DNA of 64,000 nt from Hoylesella loescheii DSM 19665 = JCM 12249 = ATCC 15930 (GTDB lineage Bacteria > Bacteroidota > Bacteroidia > Bacteroidales > Bacteroidaceae): NCBI RefSeq assembly GCF_000378085.1, contig NZ_KB899222.1, positions 1-64,000 of the forward strand, read 5' to 3'. Position 1 is the first letter of the stretch, and every line of letters starts with the position of its first letter. The notes under the pieces were generated by a model. That model was not told the origin of the DNA, did not search any database, and worked only from the letters and a program-made list of their open reading frames with translations. Of the stretch, positions 8,377 through 16,663 are shown in pieces. The translations under genes were made by a program, and so were the position numbers.

Positions 8377-10137
8377 TTACCACCCCGGATTGTTTGTTGT
8401 TATAAACTTATTAACGCCCACTTCCGAACCTGGAATGGGGAAGAGCAGGTGTTTTTCCATCCTTGATTTCACTATATCCACCTCGTCTGTTCCACCAATG
8501 GCGTTCATTACAGGCAGATAGATGCCCCACCTTATCAAGTCCCAGCGACGATCGCCCTCTTCGGCAAATTCCATTGCTCGTTCTTCCAACACGGCTGAAC
8601 GGAAAAGCACCTTGTCGTTGATTTTCCCAACACCCGTAAGCGATTTGGGCGTGGCATTGCTGCGCACCCTTACGCGGTTGAGTGCATTAAGCGCCTCGGA
8701 GGTAGGACCATTGTTGGCTTCGTTGGCTGCCTCTGCATAAATCAACAGTACATCGGCAAAACGCAAGAAGGGGAAATATATGTCGGCCCGCTTTTTCGTT
8801 CTGTCGCTTACGTAAGTGTACTTAGTGAGATAAGCCAGATAATTGTTATCGTTCTTGCTTTCGTAAGAAAGTCCATCGTTGAAGGGTGCAACGGGAGCCA
8901 CCCACTTTCCTTCATCATTGGTATAACCTTGGGCTTTTTTCTTCCATTCATCGGTGTTGGGATAATAAGAACCGCCATGATAGTCTACGGCATGATAGCG
9001 TTGCCAGCGGTGCATCACGCCTTTTGTGATGCGATAGTCTTGTGGTTCGAACAGCTTATACCAATGATTGCGCATGCCATGATGTAAGCCATAGGTCTCG
9101 CCAGCCGTACCTAACACGCCCGCATAGCCTTCGCCGAAAGACACGCCATAAATATCATCGTTGGAAACGGTTTGTAAACTCCAGATGTGTTCCACCTTAT
9201 TGCGGTTGCCGATTACCCAAAGCGCATCATAAGGCAGTAAGTCGTACGAGCCATACTTACCGTCAATAACTTCTTTAGCCTTATCTCGGGCCAAGGCGAA
9301 GTACTTCATGTAGTCTATCTTGTCATATCCTGCGAGCTGCGTTTTCTGGTGTTCAATGGCCACGGGATTGGTGTAAACCTTCTCGCCTGCCACTTTCTCG
9401 AACGCCTTTCCACCCCTTACGATAACCTTTTCGCCAGTGGGAACAGCACCCGAAGCCATGGTTAGGTAGACCTTTGCCAAGAGCGACGCGGCCGTTCCTG
9501 CCGAAACGTGCCCCAAGGAGAACTCCCTATCAGTGTTCTTATAGAGCCGTTGTTCGGCCTGTTGCAAATTGGCGATGATGTAATGGTAAACCGAGTCGAT
9601 GGGTTGGCGTGGCTGGTGAATGTCAGAAAGTCCCGAATTGATGGTGTGATCACGAATGGGGATGGGGCCAAACGCCCTTACCAGTAGGAAATAGGCGTAT
9701 GCCCTGAGCACCTGCATTTCGCCAATGGCATTGTCTTTGCCACGTGGCGTGGTGCCCGTCATAGCCTCGACGTTCTCAATTCCTAGATTACAGCGGTGTA
9801 TCATGTTATACATCTTCTCCCACATCTGCTGTGCGTGGTCGTCGTCTTGGAAGTTTCCCGACCCAAATTTGCCAAAGGCCCAGTCGGGTCCGGTCATATA
9901 ATCGCAGTCGAAATCGAGTACATGGGGGAACGCATCCCAGCGAAACACCTCGTAAGTGAGCACACTAAATGCCCCTGTGGCCCATTGCTGGGCACCTTCA
10001 TCGTTGTTTTCTATGTTCTTGTCGTTAACGAACGAGAAGCCTTTCTCGTCCAACATGTCTGCGCATGAGACGCAAAACGTCGTAGCAAGTGTGCCCAACA
10101 AGCAAGCGACAATGGATTTAACACATATCTTTTTCAT
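8377..10137 (-). CDS. SusD/RagB-family nutrient-binding outer membrane lipoprotein
   Basis: Binds glycan at the cell surface and closes over the SusC barrel. The lipobox VSCADM follows a signal peptide at about residue 24. The length of 586 fits the family. Typical motifs are present: an N-terminal TPR-like part with RAYAYFLLVRAFGPIPI at about 145-161, and the C-terminal FLRFADVLLIYAEAANE and EERAMEFAEEGDRRWDLIRWG, which ends most SusD proteins. It starts 15 bases after the end of susC and precedes the glycan-binding protein, the standard locus order. The local name susD is a family name only, as the substrate is inferred to be mannose-containing glycans. Confidence 0.95.
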   Translation of the reverse strand: MKKICVKSIVACLLGTLATTFCVSCADMLDEKGFSFVNDKNIENNDEGAQQWATGAFSVLTYEVFRWDAFPHVLDFDCDYMTGPDWAFGKFGSGNFQDDDHAQQMWEKMYNMIHRCNLGIENVEAMTGTTPRGKDNAIGEMQVLRAYAYFLLVRAFGPIPIRDHTINSGLSDIHQPRQPIDSVYHYIIANLQQAEQRLYKNTDREFSLGHVSAGTAASLLAKVYLTMASGAVPTGEKVIVRGGKAFEKVAGEKVYTNPVAIEHQKTQLAGYDKIDYMKYFALARDKAKEVIDGKYGSYDLLPYDALWVIGNRNKVEHIWSLQTVSNDDIYGVSFGEGYAGVLGTAGETYGLHHGMRNHWYKLFEPQDYRITKGVMHRWQRYHAVDYHGGSYYPNTDEWKKKAQGYTNDEGKWVAPVAPFNDGLSYESKNDNNYLAYLTKYTYVSDRTKKRADIYFPFLRFADVLLIYAEAANEANNGPTSEALNALNRVRVRSNATPKSLTGVGKINDKVLFRSAVLEERAMEFAEEGDRRWDLIRWGIYLPVMNAIGGTDEVDIVKSRMEKHLLFPIPGSEVGVNKFITTNNPGW

Positions 10138-10152
10138 AATGATACTCCGTTT

Positions 10153-13100
10153 TTAGTAATCCAACTTAAATCCGATGGTAAAGGTTCTACTACCAGGATA
10201 GCAGTAATAATCCACGCCACGTCGCGATGCGTCCCATCCGAAAGCATTGACATCGGGGTCGGCTCCGCTATATTTGGTAATGGTAAACAGGTTTGTGGCG
10301 CTGGCATATACATATATATTAGAGATGCCTTGCCAATGTGGCTTGATGTTATAACCTAGGTTTAGGTTCTTCAGTCGTAAGTAAGAGGCATCCTCCACAT
10401 AACGATCCGACACCTTCATATCGCGGTTTCGCGTGGCCACATTTTTGGGATAACGCGCCGTTGCAGCCGTTTCGGGTGTCCATCTAGCCTCGTACGCACT
10501 GCGGGGAATATTGCCAATGTCGTCGAGGCGAACATCACGCATGTTGGCATTGAAGAGGCTATTGCCCACCGAACCTTGGAAGAAGAAACTCAGGTTAAAC
10601 CCTTTCCAACTGAACGTGTTGGTAATTCCGAAGGTATAGTCGGGTAAAGTCTTCCCTATTACGGTTTTGTCGGCATCGGTAATCATCCCATCTCCGTTAA
10701 GGTCTTTGTACTTAACCTCACCGATAACGAAACGTTTAATATCTTCAGACGACATTCCTGCGTAACTCTTATTCATGCGAGCTTCGGCCTCGTTATCATA
10801 AAATCCGTCTTCCAAGAAGCCGTAAATGGCTCCGATAGGAAGTCCGTTGCGTTGAACGAACACCTTTTCCATACCCGCAGATATGCGTTCGGCGAAGCGG
10901 TCAGACGAGAGTCCGCCTATTTCGTTCTTGTTAAAGGCGATATTCGCTTCGATGTTCCAGTTGAAACCCTTATGGTTAATGGCATTGAACTTCGCTGCCA
11001 CTTCAAGTCCTTTGTTCACCACATGACCCTCGTTAGACCACATATTGACGAAGCCGTTGCTAGAAGGGATGGCGGTACTTTGCAGCAAGTCGCGCGTCTT
11101 TTTCCAATACAAGTCGGCCGTGAGGTTAACCCTTCCTCTCCAAAAGGCCATGTCGAGGCCAAGATTAAATTGGTCGGTGGTTTCCCATTTCAGGTTTTTG
11201 TTCAACGCGCCACGCCATAACACCTCCGAGAAACCACTAGACATGCTGCCATTATAAGGATAGTTAGACGCTATCATATATAATTGTGCCTGATAAGCGC
11301 CAATACCTTGGTTACCCGTTTGTCCGTAGCTGAATCGCAGTTTAAGGTTATCGAAGATATCTAAATCCTTAACGAAGCGTTCTTCTGATAGTCGCCAGGC
11401 CACCGCACCTGATGCGAAGTGCCCTATTTTGTTGTTTGCCTGAGAGAATTTGCTCGATCCATCGCGACGCAAAGATGCGGTAGCGACGTATTTTCCGCCT
11501 GAATACGAATAGTTGACGCGTGCCAAGAGCGACATCAGCTTTTGCTGTCCACGCTCGCTTTCTGGTGCATTATAGCTTAATCCCAATCCCATATTGTGTT
11601 CTTGGGTTACATCTGATGGGAAGTTTTTTGCAGACATACCCTTCGAACCGAAGTTGGCTATCTCGTAGGTAAAGCCCAACAAGGCGTTTACAGAATGCTT
11701 TCCACCGAAATTCTTATCAAAAGTCAGCAGCGATTCGGCCGTTAGGCTCTTCCACCAACTATCGCTTTGGCCTCCCTTTCCATTGTCGGGATACTTGCCT
11801 TCAGAGGTATGCCTGTCGTAATACGACCCGCGACTGTTCGCCGAATAACCCAATCCGAGGTTCTGTCGGAACTTTAAATATGGTCTGATCTTGGCCTCTA
11901 AGTAAGACGAGGAGAAGAAGTTGCTCATCTTCTGCTGATCTTTCGAGTTGTTAAGATAAACCACGGGGTTCGATGCAAGCCAGTTTAGCTTGTCCGATTC
12001 ATACACGCTGACATCGGGGGCATAAGTAGCGGGGAACACTAAGGCCGATCTTACCACGCCAACTTCATTGCTCGACTTGGCGAAGTCGGTAGTCGAGTTG
12101 GTGTAATTCATGTTCATGCCAATCTCTAACCAATCTTTCACCCTACGTCCGATATTCATGTGAAGGATGTAACGTTCAAATCCCGAGCGCCTAATAATAC
12201 CCGTTTGGTTGAGATAGTTACCAGAGAACGACCACCAACCATTGTTATCGCTACCCGAAACGTTAAGGTTATACTCTTGAGAGAAGCCCGTATGGTAGAT
12301 TTCGTCTTGCCAGTTGGTACCTCGCACCATCGTTTTGTTCCCATATAGATCAGTTCGTAGGCCGGGATTAAGGAAGTCTTCGGGCGAGGGATTATACACG
12401 CCCGAGTTCTCAACAATCTTTCCGTTGAGGTCTCGATATGTCCACTTCCCCTCGTAAGGCAGTCCGTTCACGATCTCTCCGTTATATATTGCCCTATTGG
12501 CGGTTTGCTCATTAATATAACGCGCGTATGTAACGGGGTCGAGCACATCTATCTTTTTCAGCACGTTCGACATGCTCAGGTTCGACGTGAACTCTATCTT
12601 TCCACGTCCAGCCTTACCTTTCTTCGTGGTAATGAGCACTACACCATTGGCACCACGTGATCCATAGATGGCCGTTGCAGAAGCATCTTTAAGTATTTCG
12701 ATTGATTCGATGTCGTGTGGGTTTATCGAAGCGAGGGCATTCATGCGCATCTGACTGCCGTCGGTAGCCTTACTCGATGGCGTGCCAGCCGTTTCAAAGG
12801 GGACACCGTCTACAATATAAAGCGGCTCGGTGCTTGTGGTGAACGAGTTTGCACCACGCACATTGATGCTGATAGCACCGCCCGGGGCTCCGTCGGTTTT
12901 GTTGACAACCACACCTGAAATTCTTCCTTGCAGGGCCTGATTAAAGCTAGAAGCACCCGTTCCCAAAAGGTCGTCGCCGCTAATCTTGGCCACTGCTCCC
13001 GAAAGGTCACGTTTCTTCATCGTACCATAACCTACAACAACGATGTCGTCGAGTTTCACTGCATCGTCTTGCAGCACCACATTGAGGGTAGACCGATTGC

Positions 13101-13353
13101 CAACCTTCAACCTTTGGCTCTGCATACCGATGCAAGTAATGTCTAACACGTCGCCAGGCTCTGCCTCAATGGTGTATCGCCCCTCGGCATCCGTAACCAC
13201 GGCAACCTTGTTTTGTATTCTGATTACTGCTCCCACGATGGGTTCGGCCTTTGTGTCAGACACCTTACCCGTTATGTGCTTGCCCTGAGCCAATGCCGAC
13301 AAGGGCACAGAACAAAGCGAGAACAGCAACAATGCGTACTTATTCATTCTCAT
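10153..13353 (-). CDS. SusC/RagA-family TonB-linked outer membrane transporter
   Basis: Imports oligosaccharides across the outer membrane with energy from TonB. Signal peptide at about 1-22 ending ALAQ. A carboxypeptidase-regulatory-like domain follows (ITGKVSDTKAEPIVGAVI, about 27-105), then the SusC signature DDIVVVGYGTMKKRDLSGA at about 104-122. The plug domain comes next (NVRGANSFTTSTEPLYIVDGVPF, about 165-187; IEILKDASATAIYGSRGANGV, about 218-238), then the beta barrel to the C-terminal aromatic residue (FKLDY). The 1066-residue length is usual. It lies between the upstream GH92 (64 bases away) and susD. A second Met two codons in could be the true start. Confidence 0.96.
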   Translation of the reverse strand: MRMNKYALLLFSLCSVPLSALAQGKHITGKVSDTKAEPIVGAVIRIQNKVAVVTDAEGRYTIEAEPGDVLDITCIGMQSQRLKVGNRSTLNVVLQDDAVKLDDIVVVGYGTMKKRDLSGAVAKISGDDLLGTGASSFNQALQGRISGVVVNKTDGAPGGAISINVRGANSFTTSTEPLYIVDGVPFETAGTPSSKATDGSQMRMNALASINPHDIESIEILKDASATAIYGSRGANGVVLITTKKGKAGRGKIEFTSNLSMSNVLKKIDVLDPVTYARYINEQTANRAIYNGEIVNGLPYEGKWTYRDLNGKIVENSGVYNPSPEDFLNPGLRTDLYGNKTMVRGTNWQDEIYHTGFSQEYNLNVSGSDNNGWWSFSGNYLNQTGIIRRSGFERYILHMNIGRRVKDWLEIGMNMNYTNSTTDFAKSSNEVGVVRSALVFPATYAPDVSVYESDKLNWLASNPVVYLNNSKDQQKMSNFFSSSYLEAKIRPYLKFRQNLGLGYSANSRGSYYDRHTSEGKYPDNGKGGQSDSWWKSLTAESLLTFDKNFGGKHSVNALLGFTYEIANFGSKGMSAKNFPSDVTQEHNMGLGLSYNAPESERGQQKLMSLLARVNYSYSGGKYVATASLRRDGSSKFSQANNKIGHFASGAVAWRLSEERFVKDLDIFDNLKLRFSYGQTGNQGIGAYQAQLYMIASNYPYNGSMSSGFSEVLWRGALNKNLKWETTDQFNLGLDMAFWRGRVNLTADLYWKKTRDLLQSTAIPSSNGFVNMWSNEGHVVNKGLEVAAKFNAINHKGFNWNIEANIAFNKNEIGGLSSDRFAERISAGMEKVFVQRNGLPIGAIYGFLEDGFYDNEAEARMNKSYAGMSSEDIKRFVIGEVKYKDLNGDGMITDADKTVIGKTLPDYTFGITNTFSWKGFNLSFFFQGSVGNSLFNANMRDVRLDDIGNIPRSAYEARWTPETAATARYPKNVATRNRDMKVSDRYVEDASYLRLKNLNLGYNIKPHWQGISNIYVYASATNLFTITKYSGADPDVNAFGWDASRRGVDYYCYPGSRTFTIGFKLDY

Positions 13354-13417
13354 CTGATTTTATTGTTTGTACTTTGATTGTTGGCAGGCAGCAAAGCATT
13401 TGCTCATCCACCCCACC

Positions 13418-15682
13418 TTAATAATAAGACGGTGGAACGTCTTTCTCTGTCGTTCCCCATTGTTTATTGGGCTCTTTACCCATCACGAAGTTCAACTTTG
13501 CGCCATTCTTCAGTTTATTCCAGTCTATCCAAGTGGATGTTGTTTCGCGGCCATCTACCTGCAAACGCTGTATGTAAGGGGCTTCGTTGCCTGCGTTTGC
13601 ACCCATAAGAGTAAGCGTTTTGCCTTCCTTGAGCTGCAACTGAACCTTAGAAAACAGCGGGCCAGTTATCACAAAGCCACCAATACCAGGGATATAGGGA
13701 TACAATCCCATAGCCGAGAATATGTATAAGGCCGACATTGCACCGGCATCGTCATCTCCGGGGAGGCCATTAGGCGTGTTATCAAACCTGTTGAGGATGT
13801 TTCGCACCAATCGTTGACTTTTCCATGCCTTGCCCAAGAAGTTGTACACGTAGGCACTTCCAAAGCAAGGTTCGTTACCCAACCAATAATATGGAACGTC
13901 GGGTGCCCAACCATGCTTCACTTGCGATGTGAAAGTGTCGAGCCTTTTCTCCATAGCTTCCTTACCTCCACAAAAGTCTGTCAATGCGTCTACGTTATGC
14001 GGAACGCTCCAGAAATACTGCATGGCATTACCTTCGTTAAAGCCTTTCTCCATATTGGGCGTGAAAGGCGTAAGAAAACGGCCATTGGCATTTCTCGGCC
14101 TTATCAGTCGCGTTTCTTCATCAAATAGGTTTTCGAAGCTTTGCGAACGATTCATATAATAGTTGTATGCTGCCTCGTCGCCTGCGGCCTTGCATATTTG
14201 GGCAATAGAAAAGTCGTCGATAGAATATTCAAGAGTCATCGAAGCGCCATGCCCATGCCTGTCTACGGGCACATATCCATACGTCATGTAGTCTTCAACG
14301 TGTTCCCAACCGTGGAAGCCTTTACACTTAATGTGCTTCATCGACACGCGCTTCATCATCTCTTTGGTTGCTTGCAGGTCGAAGTTTCGTGCCCCAAAGG
14401 CATAGAGATTGGCAATGAAGGGGAACGTTGAGTAACCATTCATCACCCCATACTCCACGTTGTTCATGCTCCAATTGGGGTAAGCACCCCCTTGCTCGGC
14501 ATCAAGTAACAACGATTGGGCCATATCCGAAGCCTCATCGGGTGCGATTAGGGCCTGCAATGGGGCTGTTGTGCGATAGGTGTCCCATAACGAGAAGTTG
14601 GCATAATGTTTCCTTCCATTGGCCACACGATGCACTTTGTCGTCAAATCCCATGTAATCGCCGTTCACATCACTGTACACGTTAGGGTGCAAAAGGTTGT
14701 GATAAACGGCGGTGTAAAATGCTTGTCGTTGACTTTCGCTACCTCCTTCTACGGTCAAACGCGACAACATGCGCTCCCATTGCGATTTCGTTGCACGGTA
14801 AACGTCATCAAACTCCCAACAGCTTATCTCTTCTTGCAGGTTTTTTCGAGCGTTTTCGATACTCACATACGAAATGCCCACCTTCATTTTCACTGCCTTT
14901 CCATTCAATTTGCCAAACGATACGTATGCGCCTAGGTCGTTTCCTGCCACGTTAGACACCCCTTCGGTTTTGGTTTTTCCTTTCCACACGCCGTAGCTGC
15001 TGAACTTGGTATTGAACTTAGCCACAAAGAACACTCGGTAAGGACGGTCTTTGGGGTCGCGCCAACAAAATCCGCCCGTCGAAACCCATCCTGTTACAGT
15101 CATGGCTGTCGACTCAATGTGCAGTTCTCCATCGCCTATGCCATTGGCGCAATTGGTAGGAGCAAACACCAGATGTGCCTCTTGGTCGCCACGATAGGTA
15201 ATTTCGCCGATGGCAGAGTGTACCGTAGCAGCGAACTTCGCATCAATAAGGTAATTGTCGAGCGTAACGGAATAATAGCCAGGCATTGCCTTTTCGCGTT
15301 CGTGCGAGAAGCGCGACACGTATGCATGTTTATCGTTCACGGGCGATTTGTCGAGAGTTCCCGCGACGGGCATAAACTGCAAGTCTTGCATGGCATGACA
15401 ACCCACACCACTATAATGTGTCAATCCAAAGCCGTTTATCTCGTTTCGGAAATATTTGTAACCTGGACGCGATGTGGCATCTTCGTAATTATCGAACGTG
15501 TTGTTAGGACTTAACGACAGCATACCGAACGGAGCCTGTGCACCGGGGAAACAATTGCCCTCGTTGCCCGTACCTATAAAGGGGTTTACAAGCTGATAGG
15601 GCGTCTTGTCTTGGGCAAAGAAAGCCCTTGGTATGCCTGAAATAAGTGCCAGACATACCCAAAATCTTACCGTCTTAAGCAT
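13418..15682 (-). CDS. GH92 exo-alpha-mannosidase
   Basis: Hydrolyses terminal alpha-mannose from glycans such as N-glycans, probably in the periplasm or at the surface. It has a signal peptide (about 1-23, ending FFAQ). Conserved GH92 features follow in order: GTGNEGNCFPGAQAPFGM (38-54), GLTHYSGVGC (86-95), NFSLWDTYRT (362-371), a HGHG..M.LEYS stretch (476-487), the FNEGNAMQY motif with the probable acid Glu550, and the acidic GDDDAG cluster at 642-647 that holds the probable base. The 754-residue length is normal. It is located just upstream of susC. Linkage specificity (1,2, 1,3 or other) cannot be told from sequence alone. Confidence 0.93.
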   Translation of the reverse strand: MLKTVRFWVCLALISGIPRAFFAQDKTPYQLVNPFIGTGNEGNCFPGAQAPFGMLSLSPNNTFDNYEDATSRPGYKYFRNEINGFGLTHYSGVGCHAMQDLQFMPVAGTLDKSPVNDKHAYVSRFSHEREKAMPGYYSVTLDNYLIDAKFAATVHSAIGEITYRGDQEAHLVFAPTNCANGIGDGELHIESTAMTVTGWVSTGGFCWRDPKDRPYRVFFVAKFNTKFSSYGVWKGKTKTEGVSNVAGNDLGAYVSFGKLNGKAVKMKVGISYVSIENARKNLQEEISCWEFDDVYRATKSQWERMLSRLTVEGGSESQRQAFYTAVYHNLLHPNVYSDVNGDYMGFDDKVHRVANGRKHYANFSLWDTYRTTAPLQALIAPDEASDMAQSLLLDAEQGGAYPNWSMNNVEYGVMNGYSTFPFIANLYAFGARNFDLQATKEMMKRVSMKHIKCKGFHGWEHVEDYMTYGYVPVDRHGHGASMTLEYSIDDFSIAQICKAAGDEAAYNYYMNRSQSFENLFDEETRLIRPRNANGRFLTPFTPNMEKGFNEGNAMQYFWSVPHNVDALTDFCGGKEAMEKRLDTFTSQVKHGWAPDVPYYWLGNEPCFGSAYVYNFLGKAWKSQRLVRNILNRFDNTPNGLPGDDDAGAMSALYIFSAMGLYPYIPGIGGFVITGPLFSKVQLQLKEGKTLTLMGANAGNEAPYIQRLQVDGRETTSTWIDWNKLKNGAKLNFVMGKEPNKQWGTTEKDVPPSYY

Positions 15683-15865
15683 AAGCCACCTGTTTGTAAG
15701 GGGGTAAGAGGTGCGCCAGATACCGCAATAATTCGACGTTTTCGTTAAGCCAAATGATCAATGCCAAACTTGCTTGAACGTTGCCATGGCGAGAAAACGC
15801 TCTTTTGGGAGGAACGAGAAGAGAACCACGCAGCATCATAAGACGCCCCCTTACCACACCATTTA

Positions 15866-16633
15866 CTATTTTACGCCATATAGTTCCAATTCCCAAACGC
15901 GGATGGTGAAGTCTTTGTTAGGGTCGTAGGCTACGAATTTCACGTATCTTCCCTTGGCGGGAGCAAAGGTTACGTCTTTCACGTTGTCATTGTTGTCGGT
16001 CTCGCTGAGGGCCAAAGTCCAGTCGGTTTGATTGTCGCTCACAAAGAGTTTAAAGTTTTGGATATTGTCATAATCGGTCTCTTTGGTACGGCAGTCGTAG
16101 AATTTCAAGCGATAGATTTGGCATGTTTGCCCTAAGTCTACCACCACTTCGTGTTCTTTCTTTCCCTCGGCACACCATTTTTTGCTGTAATTGTCGGGGT
16201 CGGCAGTGCCATCAAAGAGCCAATCGGGCCTTTCGTCGCCCACATTGCCACTACACGACACAACCTTCTTGCCAACACTTAGCAATTCTATCTTTTTGCT
16301 ATTCGATACCTCTATGTTGGTTTTCAGTTCTACGTCGTCGCTCTCATCGTTGCTTTCCACAAACACTTTCACCTCGTAATCACCTTCATCGGGGATTTTC
16401 ACCACCACTTTGTTACCCCTTTCAGACAGTTTCTTAAACTGCTTGGGCAAAGTCCACTTGTACTTATAGGTGGCAGACGAATTAACACCTTCTACCTCAA
16501 ACGACACTTTGCCACCAGTGGGAAGCAGCACTTTCGAGGCTTTAAGGCTGAGTTTGTTACCCGTTTGTTGCCCAAATGCCGAAAGCACACCGAGCGTGAG
16601 CATAAAGCCCAACGTCAAAAGGAAATGTTTCAT
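15866..16633 (-). CDS. Secreted PKD-like/F5-8C (discoidin) domain protein
   Basis: Probably a non-catalytic carbohydrate-binding accessory protein of the mannoside locus. A signal peptide (about 1-21, ending AFGQ) is followed by a PKD/Ig-like domain (about 27-110, with KVSFEVEGVNSSATYKYKW). The C-terminal half (about 118-255) is an F5/8 type C domain with DERPDWLFDGTADPDNY, VVDLGQTCQIYRLKFY and a closing strand FTIRVWELELYGVK. It sits between the two GH92 genes on the same strand: 30 bases after the upstream GH92 stop and 183 bases before the next start. No catalytic motif is visible. Confidence 0.8.
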   Translation of the reverse strand: MKHFLLTLGFMLTLGVLSAFGQQTGNKLSLKASKVLLPTGGKVSFEVEGVNSSATYKYKWTLPKQFKKLSERGNKVVVKIPDEGDYEVKVFVESNDESDDVELKTNIEVSNSKKIELLSVGKKVVSCSGNVGDERPDWLFDGTADPDNYSKKWCAEGKKEHEVVVDLGQTCQIYRLKFYDCRTKETDYDNIQNFKLFVSDNQTDWTLALSETDNNDNVKDVTFAPAKGRYVKFVAYDPNKDFTIRVWELELYGVK

Positions 16634-16663
16634 GTTGTTTAAATATTAATTGTTATTTGATGT

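Noticed and set aside
15675-15896. 73-codon minus-strand frame between two GH92-locus genes
   Set aside because: Overlaps the ends of both neighbours and has no signal or domain. It is probably an untranslated spacer in the operon.
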